A stretch of 64,000 bases of DNA. It comes from Silene latifolia. Its lineage: Eukaryota > Streptophyta > Magnoliopsida > Caryophyllales > Caryophyllaceae. Shown here piece by piece: positions 45,118 to 57,780 of this stretch (position 1 is the stretch's first letter; each line of letters opens with the position of its first letter). The DNA lies in NCBI RefSeq assembly GCF_048544455.1, contig NC_133538.1, positions 20,177,969 through 20,241,968 of the forward strand, in the 5' to 3' direction. Below the pieces are notes generated by a model that saw only the letters and a list, made by a program, of their open reading frames with translations, had not been told where the DNA came from and did no database searches. The translations under genes and the position numbers were made by a program.

Positions 45118-45620
45118 GGGATATTCTACATGGTACCCCTCAATTTTTCGACTTTCTACATGGTTCCCCTACACTTTTTAAAACATACATGGTATCCCTA
45201 ATTGTTGTCATTATCTCTAAGTCTACCCCTAAACTTTATTTTCCGTCAATTAAAATCAATTTTAAGCGTTAAGTAATTACTTGGACGGGTAACCAAGCTT
45301 GTCATTTATCATCTCATGACATAAGGACTCTATTAAACTCAATATCCATCTTTGGACGTGATAATTTGGCAAGGGATCAATAAATGTTTTCCGTCAAAAA
45401 TGTTTTAGCCCATATATATAATTAAATATTAGGATCGAGATGGATATTGAGCCTAATAGAGTCCTTATGTCATGGGATAATAACTGACAAGCTTGGTTAC
45501 CCGTCCAAGTCATCACTTAACGCCTAAAAATGAGTTTAATTGACGGAAAATAAAGTTTAGGGGTACACTTAGTGATAATGACAACAATTAGGGGTACCAT
45601 GTATGTTATAAAAAATGTAG

Positions 45621-48600
45621 TGTGACACCCCCGCTATAACGCGGAAAATATAACTAATAAAATGCGGAATTTTAGGGAATTTTTAAAACCTTTAAAATTT
45701 AAAGCGCGGGTTCATTAAAATCCAAAACATAAATAAAGAATGCGGAAAGAAAGTTTAAATTATACAAACGTGATAGTCGAGGTGAGGGAAAATATATCCC
45801 TCGAATGACAATACAATAAAAGGTAGGTCTAAACAATCCTAATAAACCAACTACTAGGCCGAAGTGCTCGCTAGCTCACACATGTCTTCACCCCATGAAT
45901 GCATCACTAATACCTGTCATTCATGTAAACATGAACGCCACAGTCAGTGGGGAGTAACTCAAGGTTCTCCCAGCCACAAAATGTCAAAACGAACATAACA
46001 AGGAACTAAAACAGGTAAGCCATATAAGATACATACAAAAGATAAGAATATCAAGTTTATATGTAAACATGGCAAATAATTGAGATGGAACAAGATATGC
46101 CAACATTAGCTTAATAAAGATTCATCTGATCATGTGAAACAATTAAATAATATGAAAGACAGGAATATGGTCATTTATACAAAAGCACGCATTTCAAAGA
46201 AATACAATATAGATATGAGATTAGAATCCGAATCATGTGAAGCAGTTAAGTAAGGGATCAACCAATGCAAATTACAAGAATAGAAACTGTAGCCATTATT
46301 TGGAAAACCACTTAACAAACATTGCACGGGACGTGGCTACTAATGTCACATTCATACTTATGGCTTGCATCTCACCATAAGGACGGATGGGAACATCAAT
46401 CCCGACGATCATATTGCAACTAGAGGGCTTATAGCTCACCCCTAGTATCCGATAGGACCAAGACAAACAACTCAAGGCATAACTCATACCTTGAAAGACA
46501 AATACCAATATCTATAACCAAGCAAGACCTTTACTACTCATATATAAATATATAATTCCCCTAGTAGGACGACAATGGTACTCCCAAGACTCAGTCCTAG
46601 TCTAAATCGCCGAGACTCTCGGGCGAACGGTCCCCGATTCGACATGCGGCGAACAGTCCGCATCCAAGACTCGATCGACGAACGGAAGTCGAGAACCCAC
46701 AATCGGCGAGAAACAGTCCGAAAGAGGCGGAAGATATGAGCTAAACCCACGATCGGCAGAACAGTCCGAAAGAGGCGTAAAGATAAGTCAAGCAATACGG
46801 TATAGTATAAAGGCACTATCAAACGAATACGACTCAACCAAGCGATGCGAATCAACTTGGAAAGAGACTACTACACGACACAACCAAGCGATGCGAATCA
46901 ACTTGGAAAGAGACTACTACACGACCCAACCAAGCGATGCGAATCAACTTGGAAAGAGACTACTAATGAAATGAGCCGATGTTAATCTAAATAAGACATT
47001 TCATGCCAAATCATAATCATGAATATGAATAAGTAACCCATTTCTTCAATATTTCTCGTTTGAATAAAAATGTAAATAAATGGAAATGGACCATTTATAA
47101 TAATCAAAACAAGAGCTTAATATAAATGGCTAAAATGTAGGCTAAAGCATTTACTACTCACAAGGCATGAATAATTAATTTAGTCTCATGTTAAACTAAA
47201 AACACGTCATTTCATATACAAATGAGATAATTAGATAATGCATTCCACAATTATAAATCATGTGAGGAAAATATATAAATGAGCGATATTTAACGAATTA
47301 CGTTATGTAAAACACGGGATAAAATGTGACTAACTACAAATGGGTCAATCATAAATCTAAGCCTTGATATTGGGTTGACCCAATAAAATAAAGCATACAA
47401 GCCCAGCTCACAAATCATGACAAGCCCAATTAGTAAAACATAGTAAATCCAACTAAATACATGTGACAAGCCCAATTGAATTAACAAGTCAAGCCCAATA
47501 TATGAGACGCAACAAGCCCAAGTGAAGAAGCAGTAAATGAACAATATTAACTAATTACATTATATGAAATATGAGACGGGAATTTAATTATATAAACGAG
47601 GCAAAGTTGGCACCAAAAGTTCTCATAATATAAATGTGGCCCAATTAATCCAAAATATGTAAACAAGCCCAATTGAATAAATATTTAGAAGAACGATATT
47701 AACGAATTACGTTATATAAAATACGAGTCGAAATTTAAATGTTTCAAACCTAAGAAATGGCACCAACACCAAGGACTAGACACGACTCAAAGAGTAATTT
47801 GGGCAACCCTATTCACGGCCCAACGGTCAGCCAAATGCGACCTCATAACCAGCCACAATCGCAGCCCGTAGCCCTCGCCAAAACAATCCCATACGACCCA
47901 CCTAAACTACCACCCAACTCTTCAAGCCACCACACCAATAGACGACCGAGTGCAGTCCCAAAAACCGTATTAATCAACACGAAATCTCTGCCTTAAAACG
48001 TGTAACTACAGCCCATAAATTCTACCATAAAACGTGACCAAAACAGTCCCGAAGCTACATAAAACCCCCCCACGATGGCAACTCTTGCCCCTGGCCAATG
48101 CAGAGTACCAATCATACCATACGACTCTATTTTCCCGCATAAAAACAGTCCCATATCGTGTGATATTAAGACAACACTAGAGACAAAAATTAAGACAGAA
48201 ATACTCACGTATGCAGTGAGCTCACACAGACTCGAGGGACCACAAAAACCGTTCCAACTTCGGCCCAATTAATCCTCATTACCGCTGTCCCAAAGCAGTT
48301 CTAAGGCTACAGTAAAACCGTTCCCAAACAGAGGAGTAAACAGTCCATTTCGACTCAACTTAAGATGGAAATGAAATTAGAATTTAGGCTGAAATGAGCA
48401 CTACCTAAACGTGAATAATGACCCTTACCATATTTACCATACTAATGCTCAATAAAAACCCAGAAAAACAGCCAGAAGAGTACACAGTTCCTCAGAGAGA
48501 CAACAAGCAACATTCGAATTTCTAGGACGACAAACTCATGAAGGTTAAGCCATGGGAACGGCTAACACTCGAATAAATTGACCCCAAGCTCCACGAAATT

Positions 48601-49465
48601 AACTCCGCACATGATAAAACACATAAAGATGGAAACTTTTCGATTAACACAGTAAAAAACCGAGATAGGGAACGAAACTTCGACACTTGTCGAGTAACCT
48701 ATCACCGTTACCTTAGCCTTTTAAATTTTCGATTGAGTCATCCAGAATTCCTGTATGGGTCGTCGAGTCCATCACCTAGCACAAGAATGAGTCGGTTCTT
48801 CAGCTGAACCGCGGTTTCTACAAGACGGGTCAAAAATGAAACTTGACAAGAACTCGACTTTCTTACCTAGAATGAAGGAGGAAGGAGAGAGGAAACCGAG
48901 GGTGTAAAAATGGTGAAGTTTGGTTGAGAAATGAAGGCAAGATCGGAGTTTGAATGAGGACGGAAATGGTGGGACTCATGTGTTTTTGTTGTCGCTGTTG
49001 TTTTGCTTCTTAAAAAGGAAGAAGAATAGGGGAAGCGAGGAGTAGAATCAAAGAGGAAGGGTGTGTGGACACCGTTCAACAACAACAAAACATTAATATT
49101 AATAATAATATTATATATAATAGTATATAATAATAATAATATGTAAAAGTAGAGTGTGGGGTGGGTAGGGGTGTATGTGTCGATTTTCGATTGGTCCGTA
49201 TTTAGATAAGATTCTCCATTGAAATGTGACGGTCTAAAGTTAGACGGAATTTAAGACGGAAAATATTATTATCGTCATTATGGTCATTATTATTGTCCGA
49301 CCAAAAGTACGTATTTTTCTACAAATTAAACTTTAAAATGTTCTTTTCTTTAAAATCGTGCGCAAAATGAATTAATTAAATTAAATAATTTAATAATATA
49401 AAATAAGGTAATTAAACGGTTTAATAAATTATAATTGTCAAAATGAGAAATTCGCGGGTGTTACA
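45621..49465 (-). repeat. Left (3') LTR of element H
   Basis: 3845 bp with no supported gene. Open frames of 84 and 91 codons are repeated in both LTRs but have no recognisable domain. Internal features include a 46-bp tandem repeat (46835-46975), a duplicated CCCACRATCGGC...AGTCCGAAAGAGGCG segment (46690-46775) and many ACAAGCCCAA words (47384-47540). Confidence 0.92.
46835..46975. repeat. 46-bp tandem repeat in the H LTR, three copies
   Basis: CAACCAAGCGATGCGAATCA starts at 46835, 46881 and 46927 (period 46 bp) and continues with ACTTGGAAAGAGACTACTA in each copy. The same array occurs at 52829-52969 in the other LTR. Confidence 0.93.
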
Positions 49466-51601
49466 ATCACCCCATCTTTTAAAAAGTTTCGTCCTCGAAA
49501 CTTGAAAGTAGAAAAGAAAGGTTATAAAAAATAAAATTGGAATTTTGGAATCGATGGCAAACATTTAAAAGTTTACTTATCGTAAGGATTAAAATTCCTT
49601 TCAAAAGATTCAAATCGAAATTTTCCGTTAGAACCAAGTCGAAAGGCAAATCATTTGTATAAATCCAAATCAAAACACTTTCAAAAACATTAATGAAGAG
49701 TTTTCAAAAGTATAAGTCTCATTCATGGAACGAAATTGCTCTTGTTGTGCACACAAGAACGCTAACCTTCCAAGTCAAAGACAAATTCAAAACAAAATCA
49801 TTCGCCGACGAGCGTAGAACAAGTTGTCAAACGTCTCCAATAACGAGTTCTAACATCCGATCAACGTTAAAATACAAAGAAAAAGGTAATTCACTCAAAT
49901 TTTCTTTTGCAAAAGCCAAAATAAAAATGAAGGTTTCACCTTTAAACTAAAAAGGAGTCAAGTTCCTGAAAAATATGATATCCAACTTTGTCAAAGAAAT
50001 CATAAGTAGGTCAAAATTAACAGAAATTGGATAAAACGTAAAGAAATCTCGGGTTTAGCAACAAAAATCATGATAAAGAAGTCTATACTCAAGGAACAAA
50101 TATGGAATTAAATCAATTTCCTTCATTTTCAAACCTTTAAAATAGGTAAGGTTTTGTAAAAGTAACATAAACTTTTAACAACGAAACAAATTGGTAGCTT
50201 GCAATACTTAGAAATTGTATGAAATGAAAAGCAATTTAGACGACATAAGTACAAAGTACGCTAAGAGGGTCCAGACTTAACCAACAAAAAGAGCTACGAT
50301 GAATTTCATAGGGTAAGAATTGAAGTAAGGTCAACAAGGATGTTAAAGATAGAGTTTTTATAGGTCACTAGCATCAAACTTAAGGGAGGAGCAAGATGAA
50401 GCGAGGAAAGGAGGTATGAACGGTAACGCTTATGGTCAAAGAAGAAGGGAGATTAGACAACAAGAAAACGCCAGGTACTCAATCCTGAAACGACAACATC
50501 ATCCTAAACGGTTCTGAAAACTTCTTAACAACAAAACCTATAATCACAACACTCCCAAAGATTTCCTCAAAACACTCATGTTACTTCATCCTAATCTGTT
50601 CCCTGAAACAAGTACTCCACTATAAGTGTGATCTCACCACTCCAAATCCTCAAACATCTACAAACAACCTCCACAAGATCAAGGTCAAGGTTTCCAACAA
50701 AGCTATACTCATACCTCAAGTAGTAAACAAGATCACTCACGTAGATCAACTAATAATCCCACAATTAGCATTTATCACGTGGTAACATATACCTTAAACC
50801 CTCATATCCAAAGCAACTACAAAAACCAATCACAAACTCGACTTACTTAGTCAATCCTATATCCTCAAATCCACCATTCAATTTCATCCATTTTATGTCA
50901 AATACTAAGCACTAGTATCCCAAACATGAACAACAAAGCCAAGTTCTATAACCTTAGTAACCAATGCAACTTACACTTGACACACAGAATCCACCAAGCA
51001 AATATACTCACTTATCAAGGATCTAGGTATAAGAACCATCAAGTATGTCTCGTCACCCTACCTAAGTCTTTCCAACATCAAATCCTCTCAAAACCAGGTT
51101 TAAGGGTCAAACACAACAATCTCCTCAAAAGTCAAAATTTCCAACCAAGGTCAACATTCCTCAAAAGAAAGAGTACCATAAAAAGACGTTAAGGGAGGGT
51201 ACACAAGGAACAAAGGACACGTTAGGAGTCTAAGAGTAACTATCAAAGTAAAACAGAAGAGAGTTTAGAAGGAGGATAAGCACCAGGAGATAAAGAATAA
51301 GGCAAGATACACAAGAATGAGAAACATCTTCGATGAAGTATAAGCATTCTTCAAAGTTGAACAAATCTTCGATCTTCGGCAATAGACACCAAGTCTTGAT
51401 CGCAACGCGGGTAAGCTCACGGTCATTGATCAAAGGGTACAAAAATAATTAACAATCAACAAACATGTTAGAACCTAACAAAGAGCAAAAACACTACAGA
51501 CTACCACCTTAGGTCCTTAAGTCTACCCATCTCTCATTCATTATTCAAGGTCAAGTTCAAATTAGATTTGGGGTACACGTGTGTGCGTCGGGAGCAACAT
51601 A
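49466..51601 (-). other. Non-coding internal domain of element H
   Basis: 2.15 kb, A-rich on the + strand, without gag or pol motifs. Near 49466-49500 the - strand reads TTTCGAGGACGAAACTTTTT and then AAAAGATGGGGTGAT, the polypurine tract. Short open frames (50926-51192 and others) are not supported as genes. Packaging and dimerisation signals should lie near the right end. Confidence 0.75.
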
Positions 51602-51614
51602 GGCTCTGATACCA
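51602..51614 (-). other. Primer binding site of element H (tRNA-Met)
   Basis: On the - strand TGGTATCAGAGCC, two bases after the LTR end at 51617, complementary to the 3' end of initiator tRNA-Met. Confidence 0.92.
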
Positions 51615-51616
51615 AC

Positions 51617-54600
51617 TGTGACACCCCCGCTATAACGCGGAAAATATAACTAATAAAATGCGGAATTTTAGGGAATTTTTAAAACCTTTAAAATTTAAAG
51701 CGCGGGTTCATTAAAATCCAAAACATAAATAAAGAATGCGGAAAGAAAGTTTAAATTATACAAACGTGATAGTCGAGGTGAGGGAAAATATATCCCTCGA
51801 ATGACAATACAATAAAAGGTAGGTCTAAACAATCCTAATAAACCAACTACTAGGCCGAAGTGCTCGCTAGCTCACACATGTCTTCACCCCATGAATGCAT
51901 CACTAATACCTGTCATTCATGTAAACATGAACGCCACGAAATCGGTGGGGAGTAACTCAAGGTTCTCCCAGCCACAAAATGTCAAAACGAACATAACAAG
52001 GAACTAAAACAGGTAAGCCATATAAGATACATACAAAAGATAAGAATATCAAGTTTATATGTAAACATGGCAAATAATTGAGATGGAACAAGATAGGCCA
52101 ACATTAGCTTAATAAAGATTCATCTGATCATGTGAAACAATTAAATAATATGAAAGACAGGAATATGGTCATTTATACAAAAGCACGCATTTCAAAGAAA
52201 TACAATATAGATATGAGATTAGAATCCGAATCATGTGAAGCAGTTAAGTAAGGGATCAACCAATGCAAATTACAAGAATAGAAACTGTAGTCATTATTTG
52301 GAAAACCACTTAACAAACATTGCACGAGACGTGGCTACTAATGTCACATTCATACTTATGGCTTGCATCTCACCATAAGGACGGATGGGAACATCAATCC
52401 CGACGATCATATTGCAACTAGAGGGCTTATAGCTCACCCCTAGTATCCGATAGGACCAAGACAAACAACTCAAGGCATAACTCATACCTTGAAAGACAAA
52501 TACCAATATCTATAACCAAGCAAGACCTTTACTACTCATATATAAATATATAATTCCCCTGGTAGGACGACAATGGTACTCCCAAGACTCAGTCCTAGTC
52601 TAAATCGCCGACTCTCGGGCGAACGGTCCCCGATTCGACATGCGGCGAACAGTCCGCATCCAAGACTCGATCGACGAACGGAAGTCGAGAACCCACAATC
52701 GGCGAAACGATCCGAAAGAGGCGGAAGATATGAGCTAAACCCACGATCGGCGAGAACGTCCGAAAGAGGCGTAAAGATAAGTCAAGCAATACGGTATAGT
52801 ATAAAGGCACTATCAAACGAATACGACTCAACCAAGCGATGCGAATCAACTTGGAAAGAGACTACTACACGACACAACCAAGCGATGCGAATCAACTTGG
52901 AAAGAGACTACTACACGACCCAACCAAGCGATGCGAATCAACTTGGAAAGAGACTACTAATGAAATGAGCCGATGTTAATCTAAATAAGACATTTCATGC
53001 CAAATCATAATCATGAATATGAATAAGTAACCCATTTCTTCAATATTTCTCGTTTGAATAAAAATGTAAATAAATGGAAATGGACCATTTATAATAATCA
53101 AAACAAGAGCTTAATATAAATGGCTAAAATGTAGGCTAAAGCATTTACTACTCACAAGGCATGAATAATTAATTTAGTCTCATGTTAAACTAAAAACACG
53201 TCATTTCATATACAAATGAGATAATTAGATAATGCATTCCACAATTATAAATCATGTGAGGAAAATATATAAATGAGCGATATTTAACGAATTACGTTAT
53301 GTAAAACACGGGATAAAATGTGACTAACTACAAATGGGTCAATCATAAATCTAAGCCTTGATATTGGGTTGACCCAATAAAATAAAGCATACAAGCCCAG
53401 CTCACAAATCATGACAAGCCCAATTAGTAAAACATAGTAAATCCAACTAAATACATGTGACAAGCCCAATTGAATTAACAAGTCAAGCCCAATATATGAG
53501 ACGCAACAAGCCCAAGTGAAGAAGCAGTAAATGAACAATATTAACTAATTACATTATATGAAATATGAGACGGGAATTTAATTATATAAACGAGGCAAAG
53601 TTGGCACCAAAAGTTCTCATAATATAAATGTGGCCCAATTAATCCAAAATATGTAAACAAGCCCAATTGAATAAATATTTAGAAGAACGATATTAACGAA
53701 TTACGTTATATAAAATACGAGTCGAAATTTAAATGTTTCAAACCTAAGAAATGGCACCAACACCAAGGACTAGACACGACTCAAAGAGTAATTTGGGCAA
53801 CCCTATTCACGGCCCAACGGTCAGCCAAATGCGACCTCATAACCAGCCACAATCGCAGCCCGTAGCCCTCGCCAAAACAATCCCATACGACCCACCTAAA
53901 CTACCACCCAACTCTTCAAGCCACCACACCAATAGGCAATGAGTGCAGTCCCAAAAACCGTATTAATCAACACGAAATCTACGCCTTAAAACGTGTAACT
54001 ACAGCCCATAAATTCTACCATAAAACGTGACCAAAACAGTCCCGAAGCTACATAAAACCCCCCCACGATGGCAACTCTTGCCCCTGGCCAATGCAGAGTA
54101 CCAATCATACCATACGACTCTATTTTCCCGCATAAAAACAGTCCCATATCGTGTGATATTAAGACAACACTAGAGACAAAAATTAAGACAGAAATACTCA
54201 CGTATGCAGTGAGCTCACACAGACTCGAGGGACCACAAAAACCGTTCCAACTTCGGCCCAATTAATCCTCATTACCGCTGTCCCAAAGCAGTTCTAAGGC
54301 TACAGTAAAACCGTTCCCAAACAGAGGAGTAAACAGTCCATTTCGACTCAACTTAAGATGGAAATGAAATCAGAATTTAGGCTGAAATGAGCACTACCTA
54401 AACGTGAATAATGACCCTTACCATATTTACCATACTGATGCTCAATAAAAACCCAGAAAAACAGCCAGAAGAGTACACAGTTCCTCAGAGAGACAACAAG
54501 CAACATTCGAATTTCTAGGACGACAAACTCATGAAGGTTAAGCCATGGGAACGGCTAACACTCGAATAAATTGACCCCAAGCTCCACGAAATTAACTCCG

Positions 54601-55455
54601 CACATGATAAAACACATAAAGATGGAAACTTTTCGATTAACACAGTAAAAAACCGAGATAGGGAACGAAACTTCGACACTTGTCGAGTAACCTATCACCG
54701 TTACCTTAGCCTTTCAAATTTTCGATTGAGTCATCCAGAATTCCTGTATGGGTCGTCGAGTCCATCACCTAGCACAAGAATGAGTCGGTTCTTCAGCTGA
54801 ACCGCGGTTTCTACAAGACGGGTCAAAAATGAAACTTGACAAGAACTCGACTTTCTTACCTAGAATGAAGGAAGAAGGAGAGAGGAAACCGAGGGTGTAA
54901 AAATGGTGAAGTTTGGTTGAGAAATGAAGGCAAGATCGGAGTTTGAATGAGGACGGAAATGGTGGCTGTGTGTTTTTGTTGTCGCTGTTGTTTTGCTTCT
55001 TAAAAAGGAAGAAGAATAGGGGAAGCAGGGAGTAGAATCAAAGAGGAAGGGTGTGTGGACACCGTTCAACAACAACAAAACATTAATATTAATAATAATA
55101 TTATATATAATAGTATATAATAATAATAATATGTAAAAGTAGAGTGTGGGGTGGGTAGGGGTGTATGTGTCGATTTTCGATTGGTCCGTATTTAGATAAG
55201 ATTCTCCATTGAAATGTGACGGTCTAAAGTTAGGCGGAATTTAAGACGGAAAATATTATTATCGTCATTATGGTCATTATTATTGTCCGACCAAAAGTAC
55301 GTATTTTTCTACAAATTAAACTTTAAAATGTTCTTTTCTTTAAAATCGTGCGCAAAATGAATTAATTAAATTAAATAATTTAATAATATAAAATAAGGTA
55401 ATTAAACGGTTTAATAAATTATAATTGTCAAAATGAGAAATTCGCGGGTGTTACA
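51617..55455 (-). repeat. Right (5') LTR of element H
   Basis: 3839 bp. Differences from the left LTR include CAGTCAGTGG/CGAAATCGGTGG near 51939, a cluster between 52608 and 52770, GACGACCGAG/GGCAATGAG near 53936 and GGGACTCATGTG/GCTGTG near 54963. Otherwise the two are nearly identical. Confidence 0.92.
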
Positions 55456-55628
55456 TGTAGGGGTACCATGTAGAAAGTTAAAAAATTGAGGGGTACCATG
55501 TAGAATATCCCTTTTTTTAAAATAAAAAATTAACTTTTATTTTAGCCTCAAGTTTAAAAAACATGTATAACCACGTTCTTATAACTCCAGCTTGTATTTT
55601 GTGAAATTTCAACCATTTTTTTGTGTAG

Positions 55629-57780
55629 GATGTTCTTATGTGGCTGATGGATACACCTACTCAGTGCACACCTAGCGACAACAACTACGACACATACTTT
55701 ACAAACATTGGAATATATTCGTCAAAGATCGTGGCAGGACTATCAACTTGGATGCAAATTTAATATTCATACCAATTAATACTGATGATCATCTAGCCTA
55801 CGTATGTATCAACTTCAACTCAAACACTGTGGACATCCTTGATAACCAGTGTCACCCAGATCCGACGAAGTCTGACATATGCAAAGCAACAACTATTCTA
55901 GTAAGTTTAATGCCAATACTAGAGGTCAAGTATATTTTTGTTTTTTAATTGTTATATTTGTGTTTAATACCAAAACTAAATTATGTGTAGGTGTCTACTA
56001 TGAGCGACTACTTGGAGTATAATGGTGTTACCAAAGGATGTTAGATTATAGGATTTGAGCATCGTCAGATCAAATTTGATTGGACGCGTCCTACCCCTAA
56101 TAACGTGGAGTCTGACATTTTCACCATGGTCCACATGTTGATGTATAAAGGTGATAGGCTATTGCACACCAAACAAAGATAAATACCCCAGTAACAAATG
56201 AATGTAGTAGTAGGGGTCGAACACAAGGAGACGGGAGTTGCTAAACAAGTTGTCAGGGAGCGAATTTTATCAAGGCTGATTAACGATTGGGTGTTGATTT
56301 GATTGGTAAAACTTGTGATAAAATAATGTAAAATCAATAATAATAAAAGAGTCTAGGGGAGTCGGGTCATACATGCAAATATGTAAATACTCATGTCAAA
56401 CTAGGAATTGATAATAACGATAATTGTTTAGGTCTAATAACAACCACCTCTTGGCCTTATTGTCAATCATAGAACGGGTTCTAACGAGCTCTTGCTATTA
56501 CTAGATCAGTCTACTAAAACATGCTTAGTTTAATTCAATTTCATGCCTCTCGACTTTTAAGAGTGAATTAACAAATTTAATCTAAGATTGCGATCAATAA
56601 TCAAAGACTAACAAAACAATACAAGTATGTGATAGAAATTATTAATCGATATTAAAACATCCTAATTCACTATTTACATGTACTACTTATGCATGTCTCC
56701 CCTAATCCCTAGACTAATTAAATACTCACACATGTTGAAAACTAAACTAATAACATATGATATAATAAACATGATGAAAATGGAATGAAATAAGTACTAG
56801 AAATAAGATTACCGAAACAATGGAAATGGAATTTGAATATGAAGAACGCAAATAAAACCCAAATAAGTTGTAAAGAAAACTTGAATTATAACTTGAAATT
56901 GCTAAAAGAAATTATTTAGAACAATAAGGAAATACTTAAAGGAAATCTAAACTATTCTAAAAACTGAAATAAAGTGTATGAAGGTGTGTAAAAGTGTATG
57001 CAAATGACGGATTCAACACCCCTTATATAGGACTTACGGGATTGAAACGTAAAGATCATAAATGAAGGTGAGGCCGATCGGGGACACCCCACCCCGATCG
57101 GGGTCATGGTAATCTGACTTTTCTTCATAAATCCTTGATTAATTGGCATAAGGAATCCGATGATACCTCTTAATGCCTCTTAATTCCTCGACTAAATGCA
57201 GAATTGAGAATCCTAAGTTTGCAACCTCACTTGATTATTTAGACTTCATTTGGGCTTTCATTTTCATTTCTTTACTTATGCATCAACCCAAGTTATTTTC
57301 GTGCTCGGGATTTTCCAATTCTTCCCAAAATGCCCTTCTATGGTCAAGTCTTGTTTCCATTAGCTTTGTGAACTTTGGTGCTTGCTAATTTGACGGGAAA
57401 AAGCTACCGAATGCTTCATTTCCTAAAAAATGCAATGAGTACAAGTAAAAACACCTAGAACACGAAATTAGCTCACAAATACACTTATAAAAGTGCAATA
57501 ATCAAATAAAACCGAGCCAAAGTGGGGGAGTAAAACCATATATAAATTAGACACATCAGAAAGTGAGCCTTTTAAGCATGATGACCTTGGCAATAAGATC
57601 AATCGGCGTTACTTGGTAATACAGCTGGCGACCGCTCTTGTACTAGGTGATATGAACAACAAACGAGCCGAAGTGCTGGACAATGTCCCTTGTTAGGTAG
57701 CCCAAAAACACTATATTTTGAAAACAGTTCAAGCTAACCGTAGAATTAATAAGATACTGTCCAAGTCAAAGTCATCCAAA
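55629..57780 (+). pseudogene. Ulp1-like domain 2 (catalytic Cys replaced by Ser), broken frame, split by solo LTR I
   Basis: After the acceptor TTGTGTAG the exon begins DVLMWLMDTPTQCTPSDNNY. A frameshift leads to LIFIPINTDDHLAYVCINFN with His at 55793-55795 and Asp at 55841-55843 (DILDNQ), matching domain 1. An intron (donor near 55900) separates the next exon at about 55990 (VSTMSDYLEYNGVTKGC, then a stop). Aligned with GNDCGVYMMLHMLLY of domain 1, this copy reads VESDIFTMVHMLMY: the Cys position holds Ser (TCT, 56111-56113) and the Gln before it is Thr. The exon is interrupted by LTR I after MYK and continues at 57560 (HDDLGNKINRRYLVIQLATA, LGDMNNKRAEVLDNVP) to a stop near 57696. The domain would be non-catalytic even if the frame were repaired. 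Confidence 0.72.
56152..57558 (-). mobile_element. Solo LTR I (Ty3/gypsy type)
   Basis: The block starts TGATAGGCTATTGCAC and ends ACACATCA on the + strand and splits an Ulp1-like exon between codons for MYK and ESEP. AAAG occurs next to both ends (56147-56150 and 57560-57563), each with one extra G between it and the LTR, so the target duplication is not clean. Orientation is judged - because the other strand starts TGATGTGTCTAATTT, like element B's LTR start. It holds two CCGATCGGGG sites (cores 57075 and 57095) 20 bp apart. An A-rich, T-poor body and no coding capacity fit an LTR. Confidence 0.7.

Larger units (their letters stand above)
45621..55455 (-). mobile_element. Element H: LARD-like non-autonomous chromovirus derivative
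   Basis: Two very long LTRs (45621-49465, 3845 bp, and 51617-55455, 3839 bp) flank a 2.15-kb internal region with no gene. TGTAG is duplicated at 45616-45620 and 55456-55460. LTR ends are TGTGACACCC...GGTGTTACA. On the - strand a tRNA-Met primer site lies beside the right LTR, and a GAGGACGAA-polypurine region lies beside the left LTR, the arrangement typical of Tekay-type chromoviruses. By eye the LTRs differ at only about 25 places, several of them clustered, so divergence is below 1% and insertion is recent. Large LTRs with a non-coding centre match the LARD definition. It must have been moved by a related autonomous element. Confidence 0.92.
45118..55511. mobile_element. Fold-back/MITE element with long terminal inverted repeats, split by element H
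   Basis: Without H it is about 550 bp. The left arm starts GGGATATTCTACATGGTACC and the right end is its complement, ending GAATATCCC at 55511. The arms pair over about 240 bp (left 45118-45355; right about 45430-45620 plus 55461-55511) around a loop of about 75-90 bp. The flanks ATTTTTTAA and TTTTTTTAA match at eight of nine bases, compatible with a 9-bp Mutator-type target duplication but poly-T makes this uncertain. There is no ORF, so it would need an outside transposase. Confidence 0.8.

Noticed and set aside
47290..48268. Open frames of 84 and 91 codons on the - strand, repeated exactly at 53284-54261
   Set aside because: They are repeated only because both LTRs of element H are nearly identical. 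No recognisable domain, no start context and no codon signal.
56147..57563. Clean target duplication for solo LTR I
   Set aside because: AAAG is on both sides, but one extra G separates it from each LTR end, so a 5-bp duplication cannot be claimed.
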